Assembly: GCA_016938175.1 (NCBI GenBank) | Contig: JAFGVE010000027.1 | Span: forward strand, 1 to 64,000 | Length of the DNA: 64,000 nucleotides | Source: Campylobacterales bacterium | GTDB taxonomy: Bacteria > Campylobacterota > Campylobacteria > Campylobacterales > Sulfurimonadaceae | Direction: 5' to 3' | In this document: positions 28,938-37,245 of the stretch, piece after piece | Layout of the letters: every line of letters starts with the position of its first letter | How positions within the stretch are numbered: position 1 is the stretch's first letter | Notes under the pieces: model-generated | Databases searched by the model: none | What the model saw: only the letters and a program-made list of their open reading frames with translations | Told to the model about the DNA's origin: nothing | Position numbers and translations under genes: made by a program

Positions 28938-29915
28938 ATGAAAGCTATAGCCCTCTTTAGTGGTGGACTCGATTCCACTCTCGCAATGAAACTCATTATA
29001 GACCAAGGCATAGATGTTTTGGCTATTAATATCTCTACAGGTTTTGGAAGTACAAAAGATAGACGTGAACATATGGAAAATATGTGTCAGCAGGTTGGTG
29101 CAGAGTTTAGAATTGTTGATATTCAAGACGAGTATCTTCAAGACGTACTTTTCGACCCAAAACACGGATATGGAAAAAATTTCAATCCATGTATAGATTG
29201 TCATGCAAAAATGTTTGCTGTGGCAAAACGTATTATGGAAGCTGAAGGTGCTTCATTTTTAATAAGTGGTGAAGTTATGGGACAACGTCCTATGAGCCAA
29301 AATAAAGATGCCCTGCAAACTGTTTTAGATGAGAGTAACTGTGATGGTTTGCTTCTGCGTCCAATGTCTGCAAAAAAACTCTCTCCTACTATTGCAGAAG
29401 AGAATGGTTGGGTTGATAGAGAGAAGTTAGAAGGTATTACGGGAAGAAGTCGTGCACGACAGCTTGAACTCGCTCAAGAGATAGGTTTAGAAAACTTTGA
29501 ATCTCCAGGTGGAGGGTGTCTATTAACTGATGAGAGCTTTGGTAAAAAGATGTTTGACTTCATTAAGTATGATAAATTTGAGGTCAAAGATATCCCTGTA
29601 ATGAAATTTGGTCGTCATTTTCGCTTGGAAAACGGGGCAAAACTTGTTATAGGTCGTAATCAAGAAGAGAATTCCCACCTAGAGAGTATAGAGAATGATA
29701 AATACTTTCATTTAAGAACAGTAGGTATTCCAGGGCCTCATGGTTTACTCTCAAAGAGTGCTTCAAATGTGGATGTTGAGATAGCTAAAAAAGCAATGCT
29801 CACGTATACAAAAGCTCAACAAAGTGATGAGTACATTGTTGCGATTGATGGGGAAGAGTTGCCTGCCTTTGCTTTTGCATCAAGAGATGCGATGAAGCCT
29901 TTTACAGTTGTATAA
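28938..29915 (+). CDS. PP-loop ATPase, ThiI/MnmA-like predicted tRNA thiolation protein
   Basis: PP-loop ALFSGGLDSTLAMKL, NPCIDCHAKMF, ISGEVMGQRPMSQ; C-terminus with KLVIGRNQEENSHLESI. Confidence 0.75.
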   Translation: MKAIALFSGGLDSTLAMKLIIDQGIDVLAINISTGFGSTKDRREHMENMCQQVGAEFRIVDIQDEYLQDVLFDPKHGYGKNFNPCIDCHAKMFAVAKRIMEAEGASFLISGEVMGQRPMSQNKDALQTVLDESNCDGLLLRPMSAKKLSPTIAEENGWVDREKLEGITGRSRARQLELAQEIGLENFESPGGGCLLTDESFGKKMFDFIKYDKFEVKDIPVMKFGRHFRLENGAKLVIGRNQEENSHLESIENDKYFHLRTVGIPGPHGLLSKSASNVDVEIAKKAMLTYTKAQQSDEYIVAIDGEELPAFAFASRDAMKPFTVV

Positions 29916-29995
29916 GTTTTTTAAGCAGTTTTTACATCCTTGTGATAGGTTTGCAAAAACTTTGCTACAATTCTACTCCAACAAATGGTGAAGAA

Positions 29996-30808
29996 ATGGC
30001 ATTAAAAAACTTTTTGTCTCTTGTATCTATAGTTCTTTTTTTAGGTGGGTGTTCGTATAAACTCGTTGATAAAGAGCAATTAGATGCAATGGATGCACGA
30101 CTAGAACACCTAGAAAAAAACATCTCACAAGACATTAGCAAAGAATTAGATGAAAAGCTTAGTGAGCATGTTGAGAAAATGAATCAACATGACCAACAAG
30201 TACAAGCTCTTCTTGAAAAATCTCTTACCCAACAAAATGAAACTATCCAATCTTTAAATACAGAACTTACAACATTCATTAAAGCTAAAGAGACTGCAAA
30301 GCCGACAATAAAGAAAAAAAGAGCAACGGTAGTGAGTAAAGTTGTTCCAAAAGATATAAAAAAGCTTGTAGTGGGTAGTGTCGAAAAAGTGAAAATATAT
30401 CCATCAAACCTCATAATGAATGCACGTATAGATACAGGGGCAGAAACCTCTTCTATAAATGCAAATGACATTACAGAGTTTGAACGAGATGGTAAAAAAT
30501 GGGTGCGCTTTACACTCTTTGATGAAAAGACAAATGCACCGTATTCTATGGAGAGAAAGGTCGTCCGTAGAGTGAGAATCCTTCAATCTTCACTCGAAGA
30601 GGGTTATGAGAGAAGGGTAGTTGTTAAACTCAAAATTACTATTGGCGATAAAGAGGAGTTGAGTGAATTTACGCTTACAAGCAGAGAGCATATGCAGTAT
30701 CCTATTTTAGTTGGACGAAACGTACTCCAAGATCTCATAGTTGTCGATGTAAGTGAGCAGTATATGGCTCCATTGACACCAAAGCAAGACGATAAGTTTA
30801 AAAAATGA
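29996..30808 (+). CDS. lipoprotein with retropepsin-like/RimK-associated 'ATP-dependent zinc protease' domain
   Basis: Lipobox SIVLFLGGCSYK; NARIDTGAETSSINANDI...YPILVGRNVLQDLIVVDVS. ATG 29996 preferred over ORF-track start 29942 because it gives a clean signal peptide. Confidence 0.82.
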   Translation: MALKNFLSLVSIVLFLGGCSYKLVDKEQLDAMDARLEHLEKNISQDISKELDEKLSEHVEKMNQHDQQVQALLEKSLTQQNETIQSLNTELTTFIKAKETAKPTIKKKRATVVSKVVPKDIKKLVVGSVEKVKIYPSNLIMNARIDTGAETSSINANDITEFERDGKKWVRFTLFDEKTNAPYSMERKVVRRVRILQSSLEEGYERRVVVKLKITIGDKEELSEFTLTSREHMQYPILVGRNVLQDLIVVDVSEQYMAPLTPKQDDKFKK

Positions 30809-32325
30809 TATCAAAAAAGATTTTATTTCTCCTTGTATCTATATTGATTGCCTTAGGGATTTTTATAGCGTTTATGAGACATGAACAGACTGGTGTTCCT
30901 TTTGTATCAAGTGAGAACAAAGATGTCTGGATGGTTGAAGCAAGAGTAGACTTTCAGGCACAAGAGAACAGACCAATTACAGTCAGTCTCTCACTTCCAA
31001 GTGATACTACAGGGTATAAAATATACTTTGAACAGAGTGTTTCAGCCGGATATGGCTTTAATGTGAGTGACAAAGATGGTCTTAAACGTGGTACATGGAG
31101 TGTACGTCAAGCTAAAGGAAAGCAAACGCTTTACTATAAAGCACAAGTTGTACAAGATACAGCGGGAGAGACTCTTTTAGCACAAGATGAGCCAAAGCTA
31201 GAGGCTAAAGATGAAATTTTATGGAGTGAGTCTGAGTCAATCGCTGCTAAAGAGATACTTGCCGAGGCGTATGCTAAGTCAAGTGATGATATCAGTTTTA
31301 CCCGAGAACTTATTAAAATTCTCAGTGAGATACATACAAATCAAGAGGGCTCTTTACTTTTGGCGAAGCGAAAGTATATAGATGTTCTCAACAAGCTTTT
31401 AGATGATGCTGGTGTTATTCATAGAATGTCTCTTGCTTTGGAGTTACAAGATGCTAGACGTAACCAATCACTTACTCCCGTCATAGAAGTGTTAGATAGA
31501 AACGAGTGGGTACTTTTTGATCCAAAAAATGCACTCCAAGAGAAGAGTAAAAACTTTTTTTTATGGACTCGCGGTGGAAAATCTCTTATAGATATAGTTG
31601 GTGGAACAAACGCACGAGTATCGTTTTCAATGATAAAGCAGAATATGCCTGCACTTGAACTCGCCCAAGCACACTTTGAAGAGGGTGGTTTTGGTTTTTT
31701 TAGTATTCACCGTTTGCCTATAGAAGAACAGAGCCTTTTTAAAATGTTGCTTCTTTTGCCTATAGGCGCACTTATAACAGTATTTATGCGTCTTTTGATA
31801 GGGATAAAAACTTCAGGAACTTTTATGCCTGTACTTATTGCAATGGCATTTTTACAGACTTCTCTCTTTTTAGGAATGGTAAATTTTGTTGTTCTTGTAG
31901 GCATCGGTCTTATACTCAGAAGTTTTCTCTCTTCACTAAATCTCCTGCTTGTTGCAAGAATTGCCACGATTATAGTCATTGTTATATTTATTGTCGCGTT
32001 TATGACGCTTATTGGATATGAACTAGGATTTAACACGGGGATGAGTGTTGCTTTTTTCCCTATTATTATTCTTGCATGGACTATTGAGAGAATGTCGATT
32101 CTTTGGGAAGAAGAGGGACCTAAAGAGGTTATGATACAAGGGAGTGGAAGTTTATTGGTTGCATCTTTTGCGTATATGGCTATGGTAAATGACTATGTAG
32201 CACACCTTGTTTTTAATTTTCCAGAACTTCACCTGATAGTTATAGCGTTTATCATTCTTATGGGACGTTATACGGGGTATAGACTTTTAGAACTTTACCG
32301 TTTTAGAGAGTTTAAAGGCATCTAA
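30805..32325 (+). CDS. inactive transglutaminase-like domain fused to 7 TM helices
   Basis: 506 aa; N-terminal TM, soluble region, then ~7 TM segments; overlaps the upstream gene and precedes the ATP-grasp ligase. Confidence 0.8.
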   Translation: MISKKILFLLVSILIALGIFIAFMRHEQTGVPFVSSENKDVWMVEARVDFQAQENRPITVSLSLPSDTTGYKIYFEQSVSAGYGFNVSDKDGLKRGTWSVRQAKGKQTLYYKAQVVQDTAGETLLAQDEPKLEAKDEILWSESESIAAKEILAEAYAKSSDDISFTRELIKILSEIHTNQEGSLLLAKRKYIDVLNKLLDDAGVIHRMSLALELQDARRNQSLTPVIEVLDRNEWVLFDPKNALQEKSKNFFLWTRGGKSLIDIVGGTNARVSFSMIKQNMPALELAQAHFEEGGFGFFSIHRLPIEEQSLFKMLLLLPIGALITVFMRLLIGIKTSGTFMPVLIAMAFLQTSLFLGMVNFVVLVGIGLILRSFLSSLNLLLVARIATIIVIVIFIVAFMTLIGYELGFNTGMSVAFFPIIILAWTIERMSILWEEEGPKEVMIQGSGSLLVASFAYMAMVNDYVAHLVFNFPELHLIVIAFIILMGRYTGYRLLELYRFREFKGI

Positions 32326-33287
32326 TGCGAGCGTTTATAAATCCTTTTGCACTGAAAAAGAGTGGAATACTTGGGATGAATAGCCGTAACGTAGAGTTTA
32401 TAAGCCGTTATAACAGTAGAAAGCTCTTTCCTCTCGTAGATAATAAACTGCAAACAAAACTTCTTGCACAAGAGTATGGCATCAATACCCCTTCACTTCT
32501 TTTTGTTGTCCATTACCAACATGACGTGTATGGACTCAAAGAGAAATTACAAAATATCTCCTCTTTTGTCATCAAGCCTGCTTGTGGTTCAGGTGGAAAA
32601 GGAATTTTGGTTATAAAGGGTAAAAAAGGGGACGATTTTGTCAAAGCAAGTGGTGCAGTTTTAAGTGTTGAAGAGGTAATTCGACATGTTACTAACATTC
32701 TTGCAGGACTTTACTCGCTCTCAGGAGACCAAGATAGTGCCATAATTGAGACTCTTATTGAGGCTGATCCTTTTTTTGATGCGTATTCTTATCAGGGAGT
32801 ACCTGACATACGTATTATCGTCTTTCAAGGTTATCCGGTGATGGCAATGTTACGTCTCTCTACTAAGGATTCTGATGGGAAGGCAAACCTGCATCAAGGC
32901 GCTGTGGGAGTAGGGCTTGATATACAGACCGGAAAAGCTATACATGCTGTGATGAACGGTGTAAAAGTTTTGACTCATCCAGATACAAAAGCACAACTTG
33001 ATACTATTGCCATTGAGAACTGGAGAGAGATGCTTCTTTTAGCGTGTAGCTGTTATGATATGTCCAATCTCGGTTATTTGGGTGTGGATATAGTTTTAGA
33101 TAAAAACAGAGGTGCAATGTTACTAGAACTCAACGCCAGACCAGGACTCTCAATTCAAATTGCTAACTCAAAAGGTTTACTGCCACGTTTACGAGAGATA
33201 GAAAAAGTGGCTTTGAAAAAAATAAGAGTTGAAGAGCGTGTTGATTTGGTTATGAATTCTTCACTCTTTTGTGCAAGCGAGAAGTAG
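32325..33287 (+). CDS. alpha-L-glutamate ligase-like (RimK-type ATP-grasp) protein
   Basis: SSFVIKPACGSGGKGILVI; YQGVPDIRIIVFQGYPVMAMLRLST; LLELNARPGLSIQIANSKGL. Confidence 0.87.
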   Translation: MRAFINPFALKKSGILGMNSRNVEFISRYNSRKLFPLVDNKLQTKLLAQEYGINTPSLLFVVHYQHDVYGLKEKLQNISSFVIKPACGSGGKGILVIKGKKGDDFVKASGAVLSVEEVIRHVTNILAGLYSLSGDQDSAIIETLIEADPFFDAYSYQGVPDIRIIVFQGYPVMAMLRLSTKDSDGKANLHQGAVGVGLDIQTGKAIHAVMNGVKVLTHPDTKAQLDTIAIENWREMLLLACSCYDMSNLGYLGVDIVLDKNRGAMLLELNARPGLSIQIANSKGLLPRLREIEKVALKKIRVEERVDLVMNSSLFCASEK

Positions 33288-33296
33288 AAAAGAAGT

Positions 33297-33518
33297 TTAT
33301 TGGCTCTTTTTATTTGAGAAGCTATACTCTTTAGAGTTTTTATAAAAAGAGATGGCTTCAGCTATTTTTTGTTCTCGATAAAGCTTCTTATCACAGACCC
33401 ATCTGCATTTAATTTTTTCATTTTCCATAGCCTCTACATTCTCTTTTGTACTCTTTTTTTCAAATCCTGATTGTGCCAAAAGTGAGATGCTACAGAGCAG
33501 ATATATAAGATACTTCAT
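33297..33518 (-). CDS. small secreted hypothetical protein
   Basis: Start at ATG 33518 gives MKYLIYLLCSISLLAQSGFEKK signal peptide. Confidence 0.5.
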   Translation of the reverse strand: MKYLIYLLCSISLLAQSGFEKKSTKENVEAMENEKIKCRWVCDKKLYREQKIAEAISFYKNSKEYSFSNKKSQ

Positions 33519-33558
33519 AGGGACAATATCGGCACGAAAAGAAGATGCTAAAGTATTG

Positions 33559-33574
33559 TGGAACATAAAGTGCT
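33559..33574 (+). promoter_or_regulatory. sigma54 (RpoN) -24/-12 promoter upstream of fliK
   Basis: TGGAACATAAAGTGCT: GG and GC separated by 10 nt, ~35 nt before ATG 33609. Confidence 0.65.
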
Positions 33575-33608
33575 AGATTTCTTTACTATATATAAGAGGA
33601 GTCGAGTG

Positions 33609-35201
33609 ATGATAGTTCTTGCAAACAAGTCAAAAACAGCCCAGTCATCCCCTTTAAGTCTAGCTCCGAGTACAGATTCCAAGGGAGTTCAAAACAGTAA
33701 AGGAACACTCCCTTTCTCAGTACTATTAGAGCGTTTTGGAAAAGAGAGCAGTGATGGAAAAGTTACCCAAGCTCTTGTAAAGTCTAATGCCACTACAAGT
33801 GCAGAGACTCTACAGAGTGAAAAAAACACAGCTACTAACAAGGCTGATACTCTTCTTGCTATGCTCAAAGGAGAGAGTGCGTCTAAAGAGCAAAATGATA
33901 CTCTCCAAAGTAAAGCGGGCACAAGCATAACTGCAAGTGACGCTTTAGAAGAGAAACAGCAATCTTCGGCAACATTGACACTGAACCCTCAAATAAGCCA
34001 AAAAATGAGTGTAGAGGAGTTGAAGTCTCTTATCGTTGACGCTAAACGTTATCTCAAAGAGCAAATTCTCTCTACAGATGGATTTAAAAAATCAGAAATC
34101 GCTGCTCTGCCAAAAACATTAAAAGGTCTTACTCAAGTTGCACAAAAGCTTGGTATTGACGTGAGTAAAATTACTCTTGAAGAGGTAAAAGAGAGTGCAA
34201 AAAAAGCTGATAAGCAAGAGTTAAAAGTAACCACTCCTCTAGAGAGTAAGCAGAGTAAGGCTGAGTCAAAAGAGACAGCTAAAAGTACGTTGCAAACAGC
34301 TGATGATTTAGCGGCGCTGCAAAAGAAAAGTAAAACACAAGCAACACAACAAAATGTACAAAAAGAGAGTGTTGCAACACAAAATCTTGTTGAAAATAAA
34401 AATGCCGTATCTCAAAAAGAGCAAAAGTCCACTCCACTCTTTATGGCACAGAGTAAAAACGAGATAAGCACTGAGGAGATTGTAACTGCTAAGGCAAACG
34501 CTTTGGAGTTGAAAAAGCCAAAAGAGCGTTCAGATGAAAATCTAAAACTACTGTTGCGAACAGATAAAAATGCAAAAAGTGAAGCTGGACTTACTCCTGA
34601 TTTTTCAGTTGCCACTGCACGTGTTATTGCACCTGCTCCGACAACACCTGCTACTCCACAAGCTGTACAGAGTTTAGAGAGCTTATTGCAAGGTGAAGCA
34701 GCTACGGAAAATACTACGCAGAGCAAGTTAGATGGACTTTCACAGACAAGTAAATCAGATAGTCTAGATGTGAAAATAAATGAAGCAAAACAGATGATAA
34801 AGTATTTATCACAAGATGTAAAAACGGCTATAGAAGACTATAAGTCTCCTTTTACAAGAGTCAAAGTACAACTCAATCCACAAAAACTTGGAGAGATTGA
34901 TTTAACAGTAGTACAAAGAGGAAAAAACCTGCATATTGCTCTCTCAGCAAACAATACAGCGATCAATACACTAGCAATGCATGCAAACGATTTGAAGGTA
35001 CAACTTCAAAACAGTGGAATAAATAATGCTTCACTCAACTTCAGTAATAACCCTCAAAGTCAAGATGGCTCTTCTGCACAACAACAGAGTCAGCAACAAC
35101 AGAGACAAGAGGCACACAAAGAGTACAACTACTTTGAAGCACAAGAGGCGAATGAAGAGATTATAAACTCTTTAGAGATAGTAGTGCCACACTACGCATA
35201 A
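33609..35201 (+). CDS. fliK: flagellar hook-length control protein FliK
   Basis: C-terminal VKVQLNPQKLGEIDLTVVQRGKNLHIALSANN (Flg_hook domain), Gln-rich tail, adjacent to flgD/flgE. ATG 33609 with AGGAG; ORF-track start 33558 overlaps the sigma54 promoter. Confidence 0.85.
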   Translation: MIVLANKSKTAQSSPLSLAPSTDSKGVQNSKGTLPFSVLLERFGKESSDGKVTQALVKSNATTSAETLQSEKNTATNKADTLLAMLKGESASKEQNDTLQSKAGTSITASDALEEKQQSSATLTLNPQISQKMSVEELKSLIVDAKRYLKEQILSTDGFKKSEIAALPKTLKGLTQVAQKLGIDVSKITLEEVKESAKKADKQELKVTTPLESKQSKAESKETAKSTLQTADDLAALQKKSKTQATQQNVQKESVATQNLVENKNAVSQKEQKSTPLFMAQSKNEISTEEIVTAKANALELKKPKERSDENLKLLLRTDKNAKSEAGLTPDFSVATARVIAPAPTTPATPQAVQSLESLLQGEAATENTTQSKLDGLSQTSKSDSLDVKINEAKQMIKYLSQDVKTAIEDYKSPFTRVKVQLNPQKLGEIDLTVVQRGKNLHIALSANNTAINTLAMHANDLKVQLQNSGINNASLNFSNNPQSQDGSSAQQQSQQQQRQEAHKEYNYFEAQEANEEIINSLEIVVPHYA

Positions 35202-35217
35202 GACAAAGGAGTCTATT

Positions 35218-35883
35218 ATGGCAATTACATCAACAGGGCTCAATGCCGCAACAAATACAGAAACCGCTACAAGCACAAATGTTAAAGATAAAACAGCACT
35301 TGGGAAAGATGATTTTATGACACTGCTCTTGGTTGAACTTCAGAACCAAGATCCCACAGAGCCTATGGATTCTGAGAAAATTTTAACGCAAACTTCTCAA
35401 CTAGCTGCTCTTGAGTCCGCTGAAAATACAAATAAAGCCCTTGAAGAACTTGCTGCGTCTTTAAGCTCAACACAGCAGTTCTCTACTATTTCTGCCATTG
35501 GTAAGACAGCAGACCTCGCAAGTAACGCTATAGGTCATGACGAGGGGAGTACAACGAGTTTTGAAGTTTATTTTCCTGATGACGTCGCAAGTGGTAATGT
35601 TGAAATTTTGGATGTGGATGGAAATATTGTAAAAACACTTCCTATAGAGGAGAATCCCTCAGGAGTTTATCAGTTCGACTGGGATGGAACACTTAGTAAT
35701 GGAAGTAGTGCAACAAGTGGTGTGTACTATGTTACTGCAAGTTATACAAATCCTGACGGTGATGATAAAACGACACGTATGGGTGCCTACCCAATAGAGT
35801 CAGTACGTTTTGAAGATGGAAACACATACTTGAAACTAGGCTCTAACTATGTACCGCTAGAGAGTGTACAAGAAGTTTATTAA
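35218..35883 (+). CDS. flgD: flagellar hook capping protein FlgD
   Basis: LGKDDFMTLLLVELQNQDPTEPMDSEKILTQTSQLAALE. Confidence 0.95.
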   Translation: MAITSTGLNAATNTETATSTNVKDKTALGKDDFMTLLLVELQNQDPTEPMDSEKILTQTSQLAALESAENTNKALEELAASLSSTQQFSTISAIGKTADLASNAIGHDEGSTTSFEVYFPDDVASGNVEILDVDGNIVKTLPIEENPSGVYQFDWDGTLSNGSSATSGVYYVTASYTNPDGDDKTTRMGAYPIESVRFEDGNTYLKLGSNYVPLESVQEVY

Positions 35884-35897
35884 GAGAGACAAACGCC

Positions 35898-37160
35898 ATG
35901 ATGACACAAGCTTTTTATACTGGTATATCGGGTCTTAGAAATAGTGCGGCAGGAATAGATGTTGTTTCAAATAACCTAGCTAACATCAGTACAGTTGGTT
36001 TTCGCGGTTATACAACAGAGTTTGCATCTCTCTTTGAAGATGCAATCAACACTCCAGTAGGACTAGGACAATCGGTTGGACTTGGTGTTCAGGTACAAAC
36101 ATCTTCAATGATGCGTGACCAAGGTTCTCTTGCTCTCTCAGATAGAAGTACAGACATCGCTATTATGGGCGATGGGTGGTTTGGTGTACAAAGAGAGGGA
36201 GATCCTGTATTTACCCGTGATGGAACTTTTACTTTTGATGCCAATGATGACCTTGTAACAATTGATGGATACCATGTTTTAGGAACAATGGGAAATAACA
36301 TTAGTGCAGACGATGTTTTAATCCAAAAACTTGATGAAATTGTTCTTGGAGATGTGAATACGCAAGAGAAGTTACGTTTTCGAAAGACACTTACATATCC
36401 GCCAGAACCATCTACAAACGCAAAGTTTTTAGCAAACTTGGGAACTGGAAAAGAGGGTTTTGAAGTGATAACTGTAGGGGCGAGTGTTGTTGACCCTCAA
36501 AATAATAAAAACCACCTACGTTTAGAGTTTACGAAAGATGCTGTACAAAATCCTCCGGGAAGTCAATGGAGTGTTGTTGCAACAACACAGTCTCTTGATG
36601 GAGAAACAATTTACGACACTCAGACTGGTCGTGTAGAGTTTGATGCTCAAGGAGCACTTATATCTAATACCCTTACTACTATTGATAACAATGGAACGCC
36701 AGTTACGATTGACCTCGGAAGCGGATATGATGGAATAGTCTCTATCGATATTCCTGTTGTCTCAGGTTCAAGTGTTGCAGATGGAACAATCGGTGGTGAT
36801 TTGATGGGATACTCTATCAATAAAAATGCCGAAGTTATTGCAACATTTACAAACGGTATGCAGAGTAGTGTAGGAAAAATTGCCATTTATCATTTTCAAA
36901 ACGAGCAGGGTTTAGAGAGATTAAACGGTACACGTTTTGCGGAGAGTGTAAACAGTGGTGCGCCTATATTTTATGTAGATGAGAATGGACAAAATATCAT
37001 CGGTGCAGAAGTGGCAAATTTTCGTTTAGAGTCGTCAAACGTAGAGATAAGTGCTGGTTTGACTGATTTAATTATTTTGCAACGTACATACGATGCAAAC
37101 TCTAAATCTATTACAACGGCTGACCAGATGATGCAAAAAGCTCTCAATATGGATGCTTAA
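35898..37160 (+). CDS. flgE: flagellar hook protein, FlgE family (shorter paralog)
   Basis: FYTGISGLRNSAAGIDVVSNNLANISTVGFRGYTTEF; C-terminal ELTDLIILQRTYDANSKSITTADQMMQ-type end. Confidence 0.88.
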   Translation: MMTQAFYTGISGLRNSAAGIDVVSNNLANISTVGFRGYTTEFASLFEDAINTPVGLGQSVGLGVQVQTSSMMRDQGSLALSDRSTDIAIMGDGWFGVQREGDPVFTRDGTFTFDANDDLVTIDGYHVLGTMGNNISADDVLIQKLDEIVLGDVNTQEKLRFRKTLTYPPEPSTNAKFLANLGTGKEGFEVITVGASVVDPQNNKNHLRLEFTKDAVQNPPGSQWSVVATTQSLDGETIYDTQTGRVEFDAQGALISNTLTTIDNNGTPVTIDLGSGYDGIVSIDIPVVSGSSVADGTIGGDLMGYSINKNAEVIATFTNGMQSSVGKIAIYHFQNEQGLERLNGTRFAESVNSGAPIFYVDENGQNIIGAEVANFRLESSNVEISAGLTDLIILQRTYDANSKSITTADQMMQKALNMDA

Positions 37161-37176
37161 GAGAAAGATAAAAAGT

Positions 37177-37192
37177 TGGCACACTAAATGCT
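37177..37192 (+). promoter_or_regulatory. sigma54 (RpoN) -24/-12 promoter upstream of flgE (long paralog)
   Basis: TGGCACACTAAATGCT matches TGGCACN5TTGCW with one mismatch, ~55 nt before ATG 37246. Confidence 0.8.
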
Positions 37193-37245
37193 ATGTATAT
37201 TTACTTCAATTTTCATTATTTATGAAATAAATTAAAGGATATAAG

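Noticed and set aside
28283-29204. Minus-strand ORFs across dnaG and the PP-loop gene
   Set aside because: Antisense to conserved core genes
33513-33533. GGCACGAAAAGAAGATGC as sigma54 promoter upstream of fliK
   Set aside because: GG to GC spacing is 14 nt instead of 10; the adjacent TGGAACATAAAGTGCT fits better
33558-33608. ORF-track GTG start of fliK
   Set aside because: Overlaps the predicted sigma54 promoter; ATG 33609 has a better SD
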